From positions 4,784,501 through 4,848,500 of the forward strand of contig NC_061800.1 in NCBI RefSeq assembly GCF_021462225.1: a DNA stretch of 64,000 bases. The letters are read 5' to 3'. Below the pieces are notes generated by a model. That model saw only the letters and a program-made list of their open reading frames with translations. It was not told where the DNA came from and made no database searches. A program made the position numbers and the translations under genes. The stretch comes from Girardinichthys multiradiatus (Eukaryota > Chordata > Actinopteri > Cyprinodontiformes > Goodeidae). This document shows positions 44,302-56,350 of the stretch, piece after piece. Within the stretch, counting starts at the first letter, position 1; every line of letters begins with the position of its first letter.

Positions 44302-44989
44302 ATATGTGAAACAAACAATGATGAAAGTTTTTCAACAGGTGATGCTCATCCAGGAGGAAGACAGTGTTCCTAGGAAATGCAGCTCATTCATTAACAATCA
44401 TTTTTTCTCCTATAGGTGGAAGTTTTGCTGACTAATCATAGGCTGGATCTATGAAACATTATGTGCACAGAACAAATGACCAAGGTTCTGACTGACTTAT
44501 GAACCTCACTGACCTGACAATGATAACATGACACCCAACAAACAACACCTTTAAGGTGGACCCCACTAAGACCACCTTATTGATTCTTGGTGAATAAAAA
44601 AAAAAAAGAATTGAAGCGTTCAAAACAGACCTTGTGGAAACAAAAGGGGTTATGAGGAAACAATGTGCATTTTAAGAATAATAGAAGTCAAATTATGTTC
44701 AAATTTTTGCAAATAAAAATGACTCTGACAGAAAAATAAGTAAGTAGTGTGTGAATGTGTGTGAATGGGAATGACTGATTTCATTGTAATGCATCTTTGA
44801 AAGACATTAAAAGCGCTAATAAAGGTCTGATGTTCTGATGATCTTTGCCAAATTTATATCTTAATAAGGTTTCCAGAATCTTTTCCGAAAAATCATATAA
44901 AGATAGCAAAGGTTCTACCTGTATTAAAAATACTGATAACTATAGGAAAGTTCATAGATCTGTCTTCAATTTTTCCTAATTCTTTTACA

Positions 44990-45400
44990 AACAGGTTATT
45001 TAAACTTTCATGTGGCCAAATGTCTGTGTTTGACTTTCTGTTTTTGTGAAATAAATGTCTGTTTCATGTTATGTAAAAATTAGAGTCCTCAACATTACCA
45101 TAATAATATTAGGTCAGTTCTCTATGGTAAAACAAAAGATTTTAACAGATGTTTAGACTTTTTCCAGTCAGGTTCAAAATGATTGAATTAGACTCAAACT
45201 TAACATAAGATTAAATTAACCTTAACAGAATTACTGGACTGGACTGAAATAGAGAAAACTTGAGTTAATTGAAACAAACTTTAGTTACTTGAACTAAATA
45301 CAAAGCTGACTGAAACTGTATGTTGTATCTATAAAACTGGGTAAAACAAACTAAGATTATAAGATATAATATGCCCTTCATTTTTTGTGTTCATCAGTGA
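44990..45400 (-). repeat. Dispersed repeat inside ERV-2, copy B
   Basis: Same as 38,665-39,070 and inverted relative to 30,660-31,340. Confidence 0.7.
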
Positions 45401-45444
45401 GTGAGTTTTTATTTTTTATTTTTAATAAGAACTAAACCAAACAT

Positions 45445-45748
45445 TATCTGAAGAAATAGCAAAAAGCCGAAAAGACTTAAAAGATACCCCTCTGACAGAT
45501 GGAGAAACATTATTTGTAGACGGGTACCAGAAAATAAACCTATCCTACCAAAAAACCTATACAAATGGGCAGCAATATCGAGTCATGGAGTTTCTCATGT
45601 CTCGAGAGGAGGAATGGTAGGATTAGTGAACAAAATATACACAACATATGGATTTAACTCTTATTCAAAAAATTTCTGTAGAACATGTTTGATCTGTGCT
45701 AAACACAATGCACAAGGGAACTTCAGACCAAAAAGGGGACTAAAATAA
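45445..45748 (+). pseudogene. pol: ERV-2 pol remnant, copy B
   Basis: Same deletion junction between RNase H start and integrase zinc finger as copy A. The RNase H codons here remain in one frame up to FVDGYQK, so copy A carries the later indels. Confidence 0.8.
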
Positions 45749-45963
45749 GTTTCTTAATAGCAGTGTTTATTCTAACCATCATAATTTGTGTTGTGGTCAT
45801 AGCATTGTGGTATCTGTTGTAGCATTGTAGCTCTTCATCTGACCTTCAGAGAAAGTCCGGCTACAAAGGGAGCTGCAATCATAGTTTGCAGCTGTCTCAA
45901 ACCGGTGAAGATTGTCCACAGCTCTGTTACAGGTTTTTAGGAAGGGCGCCAATCTACAGAAAG

Positions 45964-47901
45964 ATGTTCACACCAACACACAAAAAGATATTGATAATAG
46001 GGGGCACCATCTCGATCATAATTGTAGGTGTCCTGCTAATATGGGAAAGAAATCATAGAACACTGCACAAAAGATCCCAGGCACGTGACACACACATGTG
46101 TAGCGCAAGTAATGCCTATCAATTCGGATTAATGGTGTGTGCACAGTCAAATACCACCACAAGTCTTGTCATTCCACTTACCAGTCTGAGCCATTCGAGC
46201 ACAAAAGGCCAAGATTATAAAAACTACAAATGGTACTTGACTAATGATCAAAAACAAACACAATGGGCCACAATAGTAGCTGATGCAAATAATGAGTGGA
46301 CCCCAACGTGGGGCACTACTGCATATGCAAAGCACCAGAAAAAACTGTTCAAACTTAACGTGACAGGTTCAGTTGTATATTTAACCGTGAACCTTACGAA
46401 AACTTCCCTAAAACCCCCTGGGAGCAACTTACAGGGAGATTGTTGGCTTTTCCTACTAAGGGCCTATTCATCAGGGACGGATCCCAGTTTCCAACTGTTT
46501 ATTTGTGAACATAAGAATACAACGACTCTCTCTCAAAAAACAGTAGAGAAAGGAGTTAGAATTGATCCTGAGAACCTGACCACAGACGACTGGTTTAAAA
46601 TAACTACAGGAATATCTAAAATAGATAACAACTGGCTCTTAATGGCAGAACAGGCTGCCCAGGCAGTAAAAACAGATTGTGTAGTATGCATGGGAGCCAG
46701 ACCCCTGCTACAAGTGGTTCCCTCAACGTTGACAGAAAAATGCTTAGTAGAAGTAATGAACAGCACAAGACTCTCAACAAACTGTACTATGTGGGATAAG
46801 ATTTATCCTTTGACTACCGCCGAAAAACAAAAACCGATGTTTTCAAATAAGGTTGCTCCAGGAAATTTTTCCTGTATAAACCGAACAGGTGTGGGATCAA
46901 ACATAAGCAGACTCAATAAAGATCAATGTCACTCCATCATAGCAGTAGGTGTCAGCTTTAAACCTAAAGCACGCAGCGACATCTGGTGGTGGTGTGGAGA
47001 CGATAAACTGTATGACAGGTTGCCATACAACACAACTGGTTTGTGTGCATCAGTGTCATTAATATTTCCCGTGTCTGTCATTCCACTCTCAGTGGCAGAG
47101 TTGTTGGGAACAGTAGCCAGTATATTTCCACACACCTGGAAAAGTAGAGTAAAAAGATCAGGATGGAGTAAAGACGACCCTACTTATATAGATAGCATAG
47201 GAATACCAAGAGGAGTTCCTGATGAATATAAGTTAGCAGATCAAGTAGCAGCAGGTTTTGAATCCACCATATGCTGGTGGTGCACAATAAATAAAAATGT
47301 TGACAGAATAAATTACATCCATTACAATGTGCAACGACTAGGAAATAAAACTGAAGAAGGATTCTCAGCCATCCATGAACAATTGTCAGCTACCTCTTTA
47401 ATGGCTTTCCAAAATAGAATTGCTGTCGATATGCTCTTAGCTGAAAAAGGTGGAGTATGTTCAATATTTGGGCATCAATGTTGTACATTTATTCCAAATA
47501 ACACCGCAGCTGATGGGAGCCTCACCAAGGCCCTGGAGGGCCTTAGGTCACTTAACAGCAAAATGAAAGATCATTCTGGAGTTGACACCACAATGTGGGA
47601 TGGGTTTGGAGAAATGTTTGGTAAATATAAACAATTAGTGTTGTCTATCCTTATGTCAATAGCAGTCTTTGCAGCTATTCTCACATTGTGTGGATGTTGC
47701 TGTATTCCGTGTATAAGAGCTTTGTGCACTCGCATAATAACCTCTGCTATTCAGCCAGTCAAAACAGAAATGTCAGAGATGTATGCCCTCCTGAGACCTG
47801 AGGAGACAGAAGGAGCCAGTGATGATGATGATGATGACCAGGAAGAAGAAGAGACTTCTCTGCATTTCCCTGATCTTTATCCTGACCCTAACGACAATTA
47901 G
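45964..47901 (+). CDS. env: ERV-2 envelope glycoprotein, copy B, uninterrupted
   Basis: The predicted 645-residue protein is the same as that of copy A at 39,638-41,575; the one base difference I noticed is silent (a His codon near 47,134). The ATG is at 45,964. All landmarks (CVVC, RVKR, C-x6-CC, anchor, acidic tail) are at the same residues. This copy stands next to the right-hand LTR, which forms the true border with the array. Confidence 0.95.
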   Translation: MFTPTHKKILIIGGTISIIIVGVLLIWERNHRTLHKRSQARDTHMCSASNAYQFGLMVCAQSNTTTSLVIPLTSLSHSSTKGQDYKNYKWYLTNDQKQTQWATIVADANNEWTPTWGTTAYAKHQKKLFKLNVTGSVVYLTVNLTKTSLKPPGSNLQGDCWLFLLRAYSSGTDPSFQLFICEHKNTTTLSQKTVEKGVRIDPENLTTDDWFKITTGISKIDNNWLLMAEQAAQAVKTDCVVCMGARPLLQVVPSTLTEKCLVEVMNSTRLSTNCTMWDKIYPLTTAEKQKPMFSNKVAPGNFSCINRTGVGSNISRLNKDQCHSIIAVGVSFKPKARSDIWWWCGDDKLYDRLPYNTTGLCASVSLIFPVSVIPLSVAELLGTVASIFPHTWKSRVKRSGWSKDDPTYIDSIGIPRGVPDEYKLADQVAAGFESTICWWCTINKNVDRINYIHYNVQRLGNKTEEGFSAIHEQLSATSLMAFQNRIAVDMLLAEKGGVCSIFGHQCCTFIPNNTAADGSLTKALEGLRSLNSKMKDHSGVDTTMWDGFGEMFGKYKQLVLSILMSIAVFAAILTLCGCCCIPCIRALCTRIITSAIQPVKTEMSEMYALLRPEETEGASDDDDDDQEEEETSLHFPDLYPDPNDN

Positions 47902-48036
47902 TTGTATACAGTAAACTTAAAGACCTCCTGCTACTTTTTTAATGACATGTACAGATAAAACACACCATGATGTCTTAACTGAAAATCTGAGAAGAAAAGG
48001 TTAATGATTGATGTATCAAATGTTTAAAACATTTAT

Positions 48037-48050
48037 AAAGAGGAGGAAAA
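48037..48050 (+). other. ERV-2 polypurine tract, copy B
   Basis: Same purine tract as in copy A, directly before the LTR start at 48,051. Confidence 0.8.
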
Positions 48051-48428
48051 TGTTAGGGTTAATTAATGATTATATATGTTTTAACTTTAATAGAAGTGAA
48101 GCTTGCTGTTCAGAGTGATTATATCTTATATGTACAAGAGCTGCAAGATAGAGACAGGATGTTCTAGAACATTCTGTCGGTGCAGCTGTATCCAATCTTA
48201 TGAGTGTGCATCCCTCCCTTTAGTGGTTGGAGCATTTTGTAACCAGGGCGTTTTTCTCTTATCTCTTATGAATAAAAGGCAGAGAGAGCAGGGGCTGTTT
48301 CAGAGTGTGGTGGAGGATTGTAACTGAGCAGCCTCTGAAACACTCTCACCTGCAGGTTAAAATGAACTAACTTCTCTGTGTCTTTCTTTGTGCAGAATTG
48401 TGAAAGTGTTTGGTGTTTAAACCTAACA
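48051..48428 (+). repeat. ERV-2 LTR, copy B (right border)
   Basis: 378 bp, with no difference from copy A that I noticed. The CA end at 48,427-48,428 is followed at once by array sequence (ATTATGTAAGCAG), so this is the original insertion border. The matching left border is lost, and no target duplication can be shown. Confidence 0.9.
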
Positions 48429-49740
48429 ATTATGTAAGCAGTAATTTTAATGGGATCCCTCTTAGAAGCACACAAACAAGGCACCAGAAGTTGTTGGGGT
48501 AGTCTCATTGTATTCAACTCAGTAGGGAAAGTGTTTGTTGCAGCATCATGTTTTGGTATTTGTTCTATGTTAGAAGAGCCCCTTTCCTGAAGAGTATAAT
48601 ACATGCAGGTTACCTCAAATGGAATCACTGATGTTTGGTGATGTCATAAGTGCTTCTCTTTGGGGTTGTCTTGGTTGTAAGTTTATCATCAACAGGAAAC
48701 AATTTCAAACATCCATCAGAAAGCAATAAGATGACCTTAACACAGGCACTGACTTGGTTTCTGGTATACAGTAAGTGCTATTTGTTGGGGTAGTCTTGTT
48801 GTTGTTTACTTAAAAAATATTGTTTTGATTTCTTCAGCACATTAAACTGTCAATTCTATTACCCTAACTTGAGCACTGTCTTGGACTGACTCAGAAAGTG
48901 CTTCATTTTAGGGTAATTAAAATTTGACAATATCTTCTGTGACTATTAAAGAGGTGATTTTGTCACGGTCACTCTTGGACCACCTCAAAAGATGCATTCA
49001 TGGGATTTTAATATCCAAGTGCTTCTCTTAGAGGTTGTCTTTTTGTGACTTTATCATCAACAAGAAAAAACAGCAAACATCCATTAGAAGGTAAAAAGAT
49101 TACCTTAAAGAGGCACTGATGTCATTTCTCTTTACAGTAAGTGTTAATTGTTGGGGTCGTTTTGTTGAATTTTACTCAATATGGGATTTCTTGACAGACT
49201 TTTAAAACAAGTTTAAAAACACATTGAAATACAATTTCTGATACCCTGGCTTGAGCACAGTCTTGACTTCACTTGGAAAGTGCTACTTGTGGAGCTGCAG
49301 AAATAAGACAAAATCTACTAAGATCATAAAAAGTCATTGCATTGCAGTCCCTCTTAGAAGAGCACAAATGAGGCACCAGAAGTTGAAACCAAGGTTACCT
49401 TAACACTGGCACTGACTTGATTTCTCAATACAGTAAGTGCTATTTGTTAAAGTAGTCTTGTTATCTTAACTAATAATTGTTATTCTCTGCAGCATGATGT
49501 TTTGGTATTTGTTCTATGTTAGAAGAGTTTCCTGAAGAGTATAATACATGCAGGTTACCTCAAATGGAATCACTGATGTTTGGTGATGTCATAAGAGCTT
49601 CTCTTTGGGGTTGTCTTGGTTGTAAGTTTATCTTCAACAGGAAACAATTTAAAAACATCCATCAGAAAGCAATAAGATGACCTTAACACAGGCACTGACT
49701 TGGTTTCTGGTATACAGTAAGTGCTATTTGTTGGGGTAGT
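48429..49740 (+). ncRNA. mir430: miR-430 hairpins between ERV-2 and P2
   Basis: Starts: 48,647 (c1), 48,772 (b1), 48,895 (d1), 49,015 (c2 with TTAGAGG), 49,138 (b2), 49,277 (d2), 49,434 (b3), 49,592 (c1 with TAAGAGC) and 49,718 (b1). A seedless b remnant lies at 48,483-48,515. Confidence 0.92.
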
Positions 49741-50678
49741 CTTGTTGTATTTTACTCAAAAATGACTTCTTGATACATGTGTTTCCAAACTTGATAAACA
49801 CATTCAAATGTCAGTTCTGTTACCCTAACTTGGAGCACAGTCTTTGATAGACTGACTCAGAAAGCGCTACATGTTGGGGCTGTACAAATTTGACAACATC
49901 TTCTGTGGCTATTAAAGCAATGATTTTATTGAGTCCCTCTAAGACCACCTCAAAGGAGACACTCATGGTTTTTGCATGACCAAGTGCTTCTCTTTAGGGT
50001 TGTCATGGCAGTAAAATCATCAGCAAGAAGATATATCTAAAACCATCGACTTGCAGGCACCAAGTAAATGTTTTAATACAAGTGTTGCGCTATTTGTTTT
50101 CCTCCATTAGAGGTCACTAAATGCCATATGTTTTGTTATTTATCTGTGACAACACACAGTGTGTGTGCATTCAAATAATTCTTTTCAAAGATATCTCTCT
50201 TTTAAATAAAGGGATAATTCTGATCTTAGTCCCTGAACTATGATTTTCTTACTTTTGACAATGAAAATGCACAATTGACCTCACACAATTTAATAAAGGC
50301 TAGGTTTAAAAATAACATTTATAACCGTCTTTGTGTTTCATTATAAGATGCTGAATAGTAATGGAGGACTGGTTGTGAAATCGACACCCGACCAAGTAAA
50401 CACGTTTAAAGCTGATTGACCACTCAGAAATGATTAACGACCTCTATTCACCACGTAAGTTGTTCCTGTTTTATCATGGAACAGTCGTTGGATGATCGTT
50501 CTCTGCTCCATTGAAACTTTATTGAAATGAAGGTGTAGTGTATTTGAAATTGGCGCTTTCAGGATATAAGATGCACAAGCTGCTTTGGGGAAACAACCTT
50601 TTCCCAGGGGGACAGAACAGAGAAAGAGGATTCTTCTGGACTACGGAGAGACTGCGGTAGGAATGATTAAAGAATGAG
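49741..50678 (+). promoter_or_regulatory. P2: TATA-bearing module
   Basis: Same length and layout as P1. d4 site at 49,861 (AAGCGCU), c3 hairpin at 49,980, TATAAG at 50,565-50,570, next c1 hairpin at 50,814. Only scattered substitutions relative to P1, none in the TATA core. Confidence 0.7.
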
Positions 50679-51169
50679 TTATCTTAACTAATAATTGTTA
50701 TTCTCTGCAGCATGATGTTTTGGTATTTGTTCTATGTTAGAAGAGCCCCTTTCCTGAAGAGTATGATACATGCAGGTTACCTCAAATGGAATCACTGATG
50801 TTTGGTGATGTCATAAGTGCTTCTCTTTGGGGTTGTCTTGGTTGTACGTTTATCATCAACAGGAAACAATTTAAAAACATCCATCAGAAAGCAATAAGAT
50901 GACCTTAACACAGGCACTGACTTGGTTTCTGGTATACAGTAAGTGCTATTTGTTAGGGTAGTGATTTTGTCACGGTCACTCTTGGACCACCTCAAAAGAT
51001 GCATTCATGGGATTTTAATATCCAAGTGCTTCTCTTTGAGGTTGTCTTTTTTGTGACATTATCATCAACAAGAAAACACAGCAAACATTCATTAGAAGGT
51101 CAAAAGATTACCTTAACGCAGGCACTGATGTCATTTCTCTGTACAGTAAGTGTTAATTGTTGGGGTAGT
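50679..51169 (+). ncRNA. mir430: miR-430 hairpins between P2 and P3
   Basis: Starts: 50,814 (c1), 50,940 (b1, 3' end joined directly to the next module after a deletion), 51,022 (c2) and 51,147 (b2). A compact transcription unit: only four hairpins before the next promoter-type module. Confidence 0.9.
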
Positions 51170-52106
51170 CTTGTTGTATTTTACTCAAAAATGACTTCTT
51201 GATACATGTGTTTCCAAACTTGATAAACACATTCAAATGTCAGTTCTGTTACCCTAACTTGAGCACAGTCTTTGATAGACTGACTCAGAAAGCGCTACAT
51301 GTTGGGGCTGTACAAATTTGACAACATCTTCTGTGGCTACTAAAGCAATGATTTTATTGAGTCCCTCTAAGACCACCTCAAAGGAGACACTCATGGTTTT
51401 TGCATGACCAAGTGCTTCTCTTTAGGGTTGTCATGGCAGTAAAATTATCAGCAAGAAGATATATCTAAAATCATCGACTTGCAGGCACCAAGTAAATGTT
51501 TTAATACAAGTGTTGCGCTATTTGTTTTCCTCCATTAGAGGTCACTAAATGCCATATGTTTGGTTATTTATCTGTGACAACACACAGTGTGTGTGCATTC
51601 AAATAATTCTTTTCAAAGATATCTCTCTTTTAAATAAAGGGATAATTCTGATCTTAGTCCCTGAACAATGATTTTCTTACTTTTGACAATGAAAATGCAC
51701 AATTGACCTCACACAATTTAATAAAGGCTAGGTTTAAAAAGAACATTTATAACCGTCTTTGTGTTTCATTATAAGATGCTGAATAGTAATGGAGGACTGG
51801 TTGTGAAATCGACACCCGACCAAGTAAACACGTTTAAAGCTGATTGACCACTCAGCAATGCTTAACGACCTCTATTCACCACGTAAGTTGTTCCTGTTTT
51901 ATCATGAAACAGTCGTTGGATGATCGTTCTCTGCTCCATTGAAACTTTATTGAAATGAAGGTGGAGTGTATTTGAAATTGGCGCTTTCAGGATATAAGAG
52001 GCACAAGCTGCTTTGGGGAAACAACCTTTTCTCAGGGGGACAGGACAGAGAAAGAGGATTCTTCTGGACTACGGAGAGACTGCGGTAGGAATGATTAAAG
52101 AATGAG
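51170..52106 (+). promoter_or_regulatory. P3: TATA-bearing module
   Basis: d4 site at 51,289, c3 hairpin at 51,408, TATAAG at 51,993-51,998, next c1 hairpin at 52,242. It lies 1,428 bp after P2, measured from TATA to TATA. Confidence 0.7.
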
Positions 52107-52571
52107 TTATCTTAACTAATAATTGTTATTCTCTGCAGCATGATGTTTTGGTATTTGTTCTATGTTAGAAGAGCCCCTTTCCTGAAGAGTATAATACATG
52201 CAGGTTACCTCAAATGGAATCACTGATGTTTGGTGATGTCATAAGTGCTTCTCTTTGGGGTTGTCTTGGTTGTACGTTTATCATCAACAGGAAACAATTT
52301 AAAAACATCCATCAGAAAGCAATAAGATGACCTTAACACAGGCACTGACTTGGTTTCTGGTATACAGTAAGTGCTATTTGTTGGGGTAGTCTTGTTGTTG
52401 TTTACTTAAAAAATGATGTTTTGATTTCTTCAGCACATTAAACTGTCAATTCTATTACCCTAACTTGAGCACTGTCTTGGACTGACTCAGAAAGTGCTTC
52501 ATTTTAGTGTAATTAAAATTTGACAATATCTTCTGTGACTATTAAAGAGGTGATTTTGTCACGGTCACTCT
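52107..52571 (+). ncRNA. mir430: miR-430 hairpins after P3
   Basis: Starts: 52,242 (c1), 52,368 (b1) and 52,491 (d1). Leads into the regular 952-bp units. Confidence 0.92.
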
Positions 52572-53523
52572 TGGACCACCTCAAAAGATGCATTCATGGG
52601 ATTTTAATATCCAAGTGCTTCTCTTTGAGGTTGTCTTTTTTGTGACTTTATCATCAACAAGAAAAAACAGCAAACATCCATTAGAAGGTAAAAAGATTAC
52701 CTTAAAAGAGGCACTGATGTCATTTCTCTTTACAGTAAGTGTTAATTGTTGGGGTAGTTTTGTTGAATTTTACTCAATATGGGATTTCTTGACAGACTTT
52801 TAAAACAAGTTTAAAAACACATTGAAATACAATTTCTGATACCCTGGCTTGAGCACAGTCTTGACTTCACTTGGAAAGTGCTACTTGTGGAGCTGCAGAA
52901 ATAAGACAAAATCTACTAAGATCATAAAAAGTCATTGCATTGCAGTCCCTCTTAGAAGAGCACAAATGAGGCACCAGAAGTTGAAACCAAGGTTACCTTA
53001 ACACTGGCACTGACTTGATTTCTCAATACAGTAAGTGCTATTTGTTAAAGTAGTCTTGTTATCTTAACTAATAATTGTTATTCTCTGCAGCATGATGTTT
53101 TGGTATTTGTTCTATGTTAGAAGAGCCCCTTTCCTGTAGAGTATAATACATGCAGGTTACCTCAAATGGAATCACTGATGTTTGGTGATGTCATAAGTGC
53201 TTCTCTTTGGGGTTGTCTTGGTTGTACGTTTATCATCAACAGGAAACAATTTAAAAACATCCATCAGAAAGCAATAAGATGACCTTAACACAGGCACTGA
53301 CTTGGTTTCTGGTATACAGTAAGTGCTATTTGTTGGGGTAGTCTTGTTGTTGTTTACTTAAAAAATGATGTTTTGATTTCTTCAGCACATTAAACTGTCA
53401 ATTCTATTACCCTAACTTGAGCACTGTCTTGGACTGACTCAGAAAGTGCTTCATTTTAGTGTAATTAAAATTTGACAATATCTTCTGTGACTATTAAAGA
53501 GGTGATTTTGTCACTGTCACTCT
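52572..53523 (+). ncRNA. mir430: miR-430 higher-order unit U3
   Basis: Starts: 52,611 (c2), 52,736 (b2), 52,875 (d2), 53,032 (b3), 53,194 (c1), 53,320 (b1) and 53,443 (d1). The d1 site reads TTCATTTTAGTG, which weakens the perfect 10-bp stem seen in U1. Confidence 0.95.
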
Positions 53524-54073
53524 TGGACCACCTCAAAAGATGCATTCATGGGATTTTAATATCCAAGTGCTTCTCTTTGAGGTTGTCTTTTTTGTGACAT
53601 TATCATCAACAAGAAAAAACAGCAAACATTCATTAGAAGGTCAAAAGATTACCTTAACGCAGGCACTGATGTCATTTCTCTGTACAGTAAGTGTTAATTG
53701 TTGGGGTAGTTTTGTTGAATTTTACTTAATATGGGATTTCTTGACAGACTTTTAAAACAAGTTTAAAAACACACTGAAATACAATTTCTGATACCCTGGC
53801 TGGAGCACAGTCTTGACTTCACTTGGAAAGTGCTACTTGTGGAGCTGCAGAAATAAGACAAAATCTACTAAGATCATAAAAAGTCATTGCATTGCAGTCC
53901 CTCTTAGAAGAGCACAAATGAGGCACCAGAAGTTGAAACCAAGGTTACCTTAACACTGGCACTGACTTGATTTCTCAATACAGTAAGTGCTATTTGTTAA
54001 AGTAGTCTTGTTATCTTAACTAATAATTGTTATTCTCTGCAGCATGATGTTTTGGTATTTGTTCTATGTTAGA
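53524..54073 (+). ncRNA. mir430: miR-430 unit U4, cut by the gap
   Basis: Starts: 53,563 (c2), 53,688 (b2), 53,827 (d2) and 53,984 (b3). The c1, b1 and d1 hairpins expected next fall in the run of N. Confidence 0.92.
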
Positions 54074-54313
54074 NNNNNNNNNNNNNNNNNNNNNNNNNNN
54101 NNNNNNNNNNNNNNNNNNNNNNNNNNNNNNNNNNNNNNNNNNNNNNNNNNNNNNNNNNNNNNNNNNNNNNNNNNNNNNNNNNNNNNNNNNNNNNNNNNNN
54201 NNNNNNNNNNNNNNNNNNNNNNNNNNNNNNNNNNNNNNNNNNNNNNNNNNNNNNNNNNNNNNNNNNNNNNNNNNNNNNNNNNNNNNNNNNNNNNNNNNNN
54301 NNNNNNNNNNNNN
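54074..54313. other. Assembly gap (240 N)
   Basis: The flanks are both array sequence. If exactly one unit junction were missing, 952-bp spacing would need about 433 bases here, so the stated gap size does not fit one unit; whole units may be collapsed. Confidence 0.95.
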
Positions 54314-55398
54314 TTTAATATCCAAGTGCTTCTCTTTGAGGTTGTCTTTTTTGTGACATTATCATCAACAAGAAAAAACAGCAAACATTCATTAGAAGGT
54401 CAAAAGATTACCTTAACGCAGGCACTGATGTCATTTCTCTGTACAGTAAGTGTTAATTGTTGGGGTAGTTTTGTTGAATTTTACTTAATATGGGATTTCT
54501 TGACAGACTTTTAAAACAAGTTTAAAAACACATTGAAATACAATTTCTGATACCCTGGCTTGAGCACAGTCTTGACTTCACTTGGAAAGTGCTACTTGTG
54601 GAGCTGCAGAAATAAGACAAAATCTACTAAGATCATAAAAAGTCATTGCATTGCAGTCCCTCTTAGAAGAGCACAAATGAGGCACCAGAAGTTGAAACCA
54701 AGGTTACCTTAACACTGGCACTGACTTGATTTCTCAATACAGTAAGTGCTATTTGTTAAAGTAGTCTTGTTATCTTAACTAATAATTGTTATTCTCTGCA
54801 GCATGATGTTTTGGTATTTGTTCTATGTTAGAAGAGCCCCTTTCCTGTAGAGTATAATACATGCAGGTTACCTCAAATGGAATCACTGATGTTTGGTGAT
54901 GTCATAAGTGCTTCTCTTTGGGGTTGTCTTGGTTGTACGTTTATCATCAACAGGAAACAATTTAAAAACATCCATCAGAAAGCAATAAGATGACCTTAAC
55001 ACAGGCACTGACTTGGTTTCTGGTATACAGTAAGTGCTATTTGTTGGGGTAGTCTTGTTGTTGTTACTTAACTTTAAAAGTGCTACTTGTGGAGCCGTTG
55101 AAATAGGGAAAAATCTGCTGTGATTATGTAAGCAGTAATTTTAATGGGATCCCTCTTAGAAGCACACAAACAAGGCACCAGAAGTTGTTGGGGTAGTCTC
55201 ATTGTATTCAACTCAGTAGGGAAAGGGTTTGTTTGAAAAATCATGCTTTGATTTCTTCAGCACATTAAACTGTCAATTCTATTACCCTAACTTGAGCACA
55301 GTCTTGGACTGACTCAGAAAGTGCTCCATTTTAGGGTAATTAAAATTTGACAATATCTTCTGTGACTATTAAAGAGGTGATTTTGTCACGGTCACTCT
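54314..55398 (+). ncRNA. mir430: miR-430 variant unit after the gap
   Basis: Starts: 54,322 (c2, 5' arm in the gap), 54,447 (b2), 54,586 (d2), 54,743 (b3), 54,905 (c1), 55,031 (b1), 55,077 (d3) and 55,318 (d1). About 165 extra bases come from a d3 plus seedless-b module of the irregular type (55,070-55,240). Confidence 0.9.
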
Positions 55399-56350
55399 TG
55401 GACCACCTCAAAAGATGCATTCATGGGATTTTAATATCCAAGTGCTTCTCTTAGAGGTTGTCTTTTTTGTGACTTTATCATCAACAAGAAAAAACAGCAA
55501 ACATCCATTAGAAGGTAAAAAGATTACCTTAAAAGAGGCACTGATGTCATTTCTCTTTACAGTAAGTGTTAATTGTTGGGGTAGTTTTGTTGAATTTTAC
55601 TTAATATGGGATTTCTTGACAGACTTTTAAAACAAGTTTAAAAACACACTGAAATACAATTTCTGATACCCTGGCTGGAGCACAGTCTTGACTTCACTTG
55701 GAAAGTGCTACTTGTGGAGCTGCAGAAATAAGACAAAATCTACTAAGATCATAAAAAGTCATTGCATTGCAGTCCCTCTTAGAAGAGCACAAATGAGGCA
55801 CCAGAAGTTGAAACCAAGGTTACCTTAACACTGGCACTGACTTGATTTCTCAATACAGTAAGTGCTATTTGTTAAAGTAGTCTTGTTATCTTAACTAATA
55901 ATTGTTATTCTCTGCAGCATGATGTTTTGGTATTTGTTCTATGTTAGAAGAGCCCCTTTCCTGTAGAGTATAATACATGCAGGTTACCTCAAATGGAATC
56001 ACTGATGTTTGGTGATGTCATAAGTGCTTCTCTTTGGGGTTGTCTTGGTTGTACGTTTATCATCAACAGGAAACAATTTAAAAACATCCATCAGAAAGCA
56101 ATAAGATGACCTTAACACAGGCACTGACTTGGTTTCTGGTATACAGTAAGTGCTATTTGTTGGGGTAGTCTTGTTGTTGTTTACTTAAAAAATGATGTTT
56201 TGATTTCTTCAGCACATTAAACTGTCAATTCTATTACCCTAACTTGAGCACTGTCTTGGACTGACTCAGAAAGTGCTTCATTTTAGTGTAATTAAAATTT
56301 GACAATATCTTCTGTGACTATTAAAGAGGTGATTTTGTCACGGTCACTCT
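55399..56350 (+). ncRNA. mir430: miR-430 higher-order unit U5
   Basis: Starts: 55,438 (c2 with TTAGAGG), 55,563 (b2), 55,702 (d2), 55,859 (b3), 56,021 (c1), 56,147 (b1) and 56,270 (d1). Confidence 0.95.

Larger units (their letters stand above)
37979..48428 (+). mobile_element. ERV-2: tandem defective retrovirus inside the miR-430 array
   Basis: Two long direct copies, 37,979-42,102 and 44,302-48,428, each made of a non-coding stretch, a small pol remnant, a full env and an LTR. Between them lie a primer binding site, leader and decayed gag (42,103-44,301). The first LTR thus serves as 3' LTR of one copy and 5' LTR of the next, the arrangement left by recombination between LTRs of a tandem provirus. 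The leftmost LTR is missing: the left border goes straight from array to internal sequence. The right border is exact (LTR CA end, then array). Same strand as the microRNAs. It cannot replicate alone because gag and most of pol are lost. Confidence 0.85.
44302..48428 (+). repeat. ERV-2 long direct repeat, copy B
   Basis: Begins ATATGTGAAACAAACAATG like copy A at 37,979. Contains the dispersed repeat at about 44,990-45,400 (minus), the pol remnant, env and an LTR. Confidence 0.9.
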
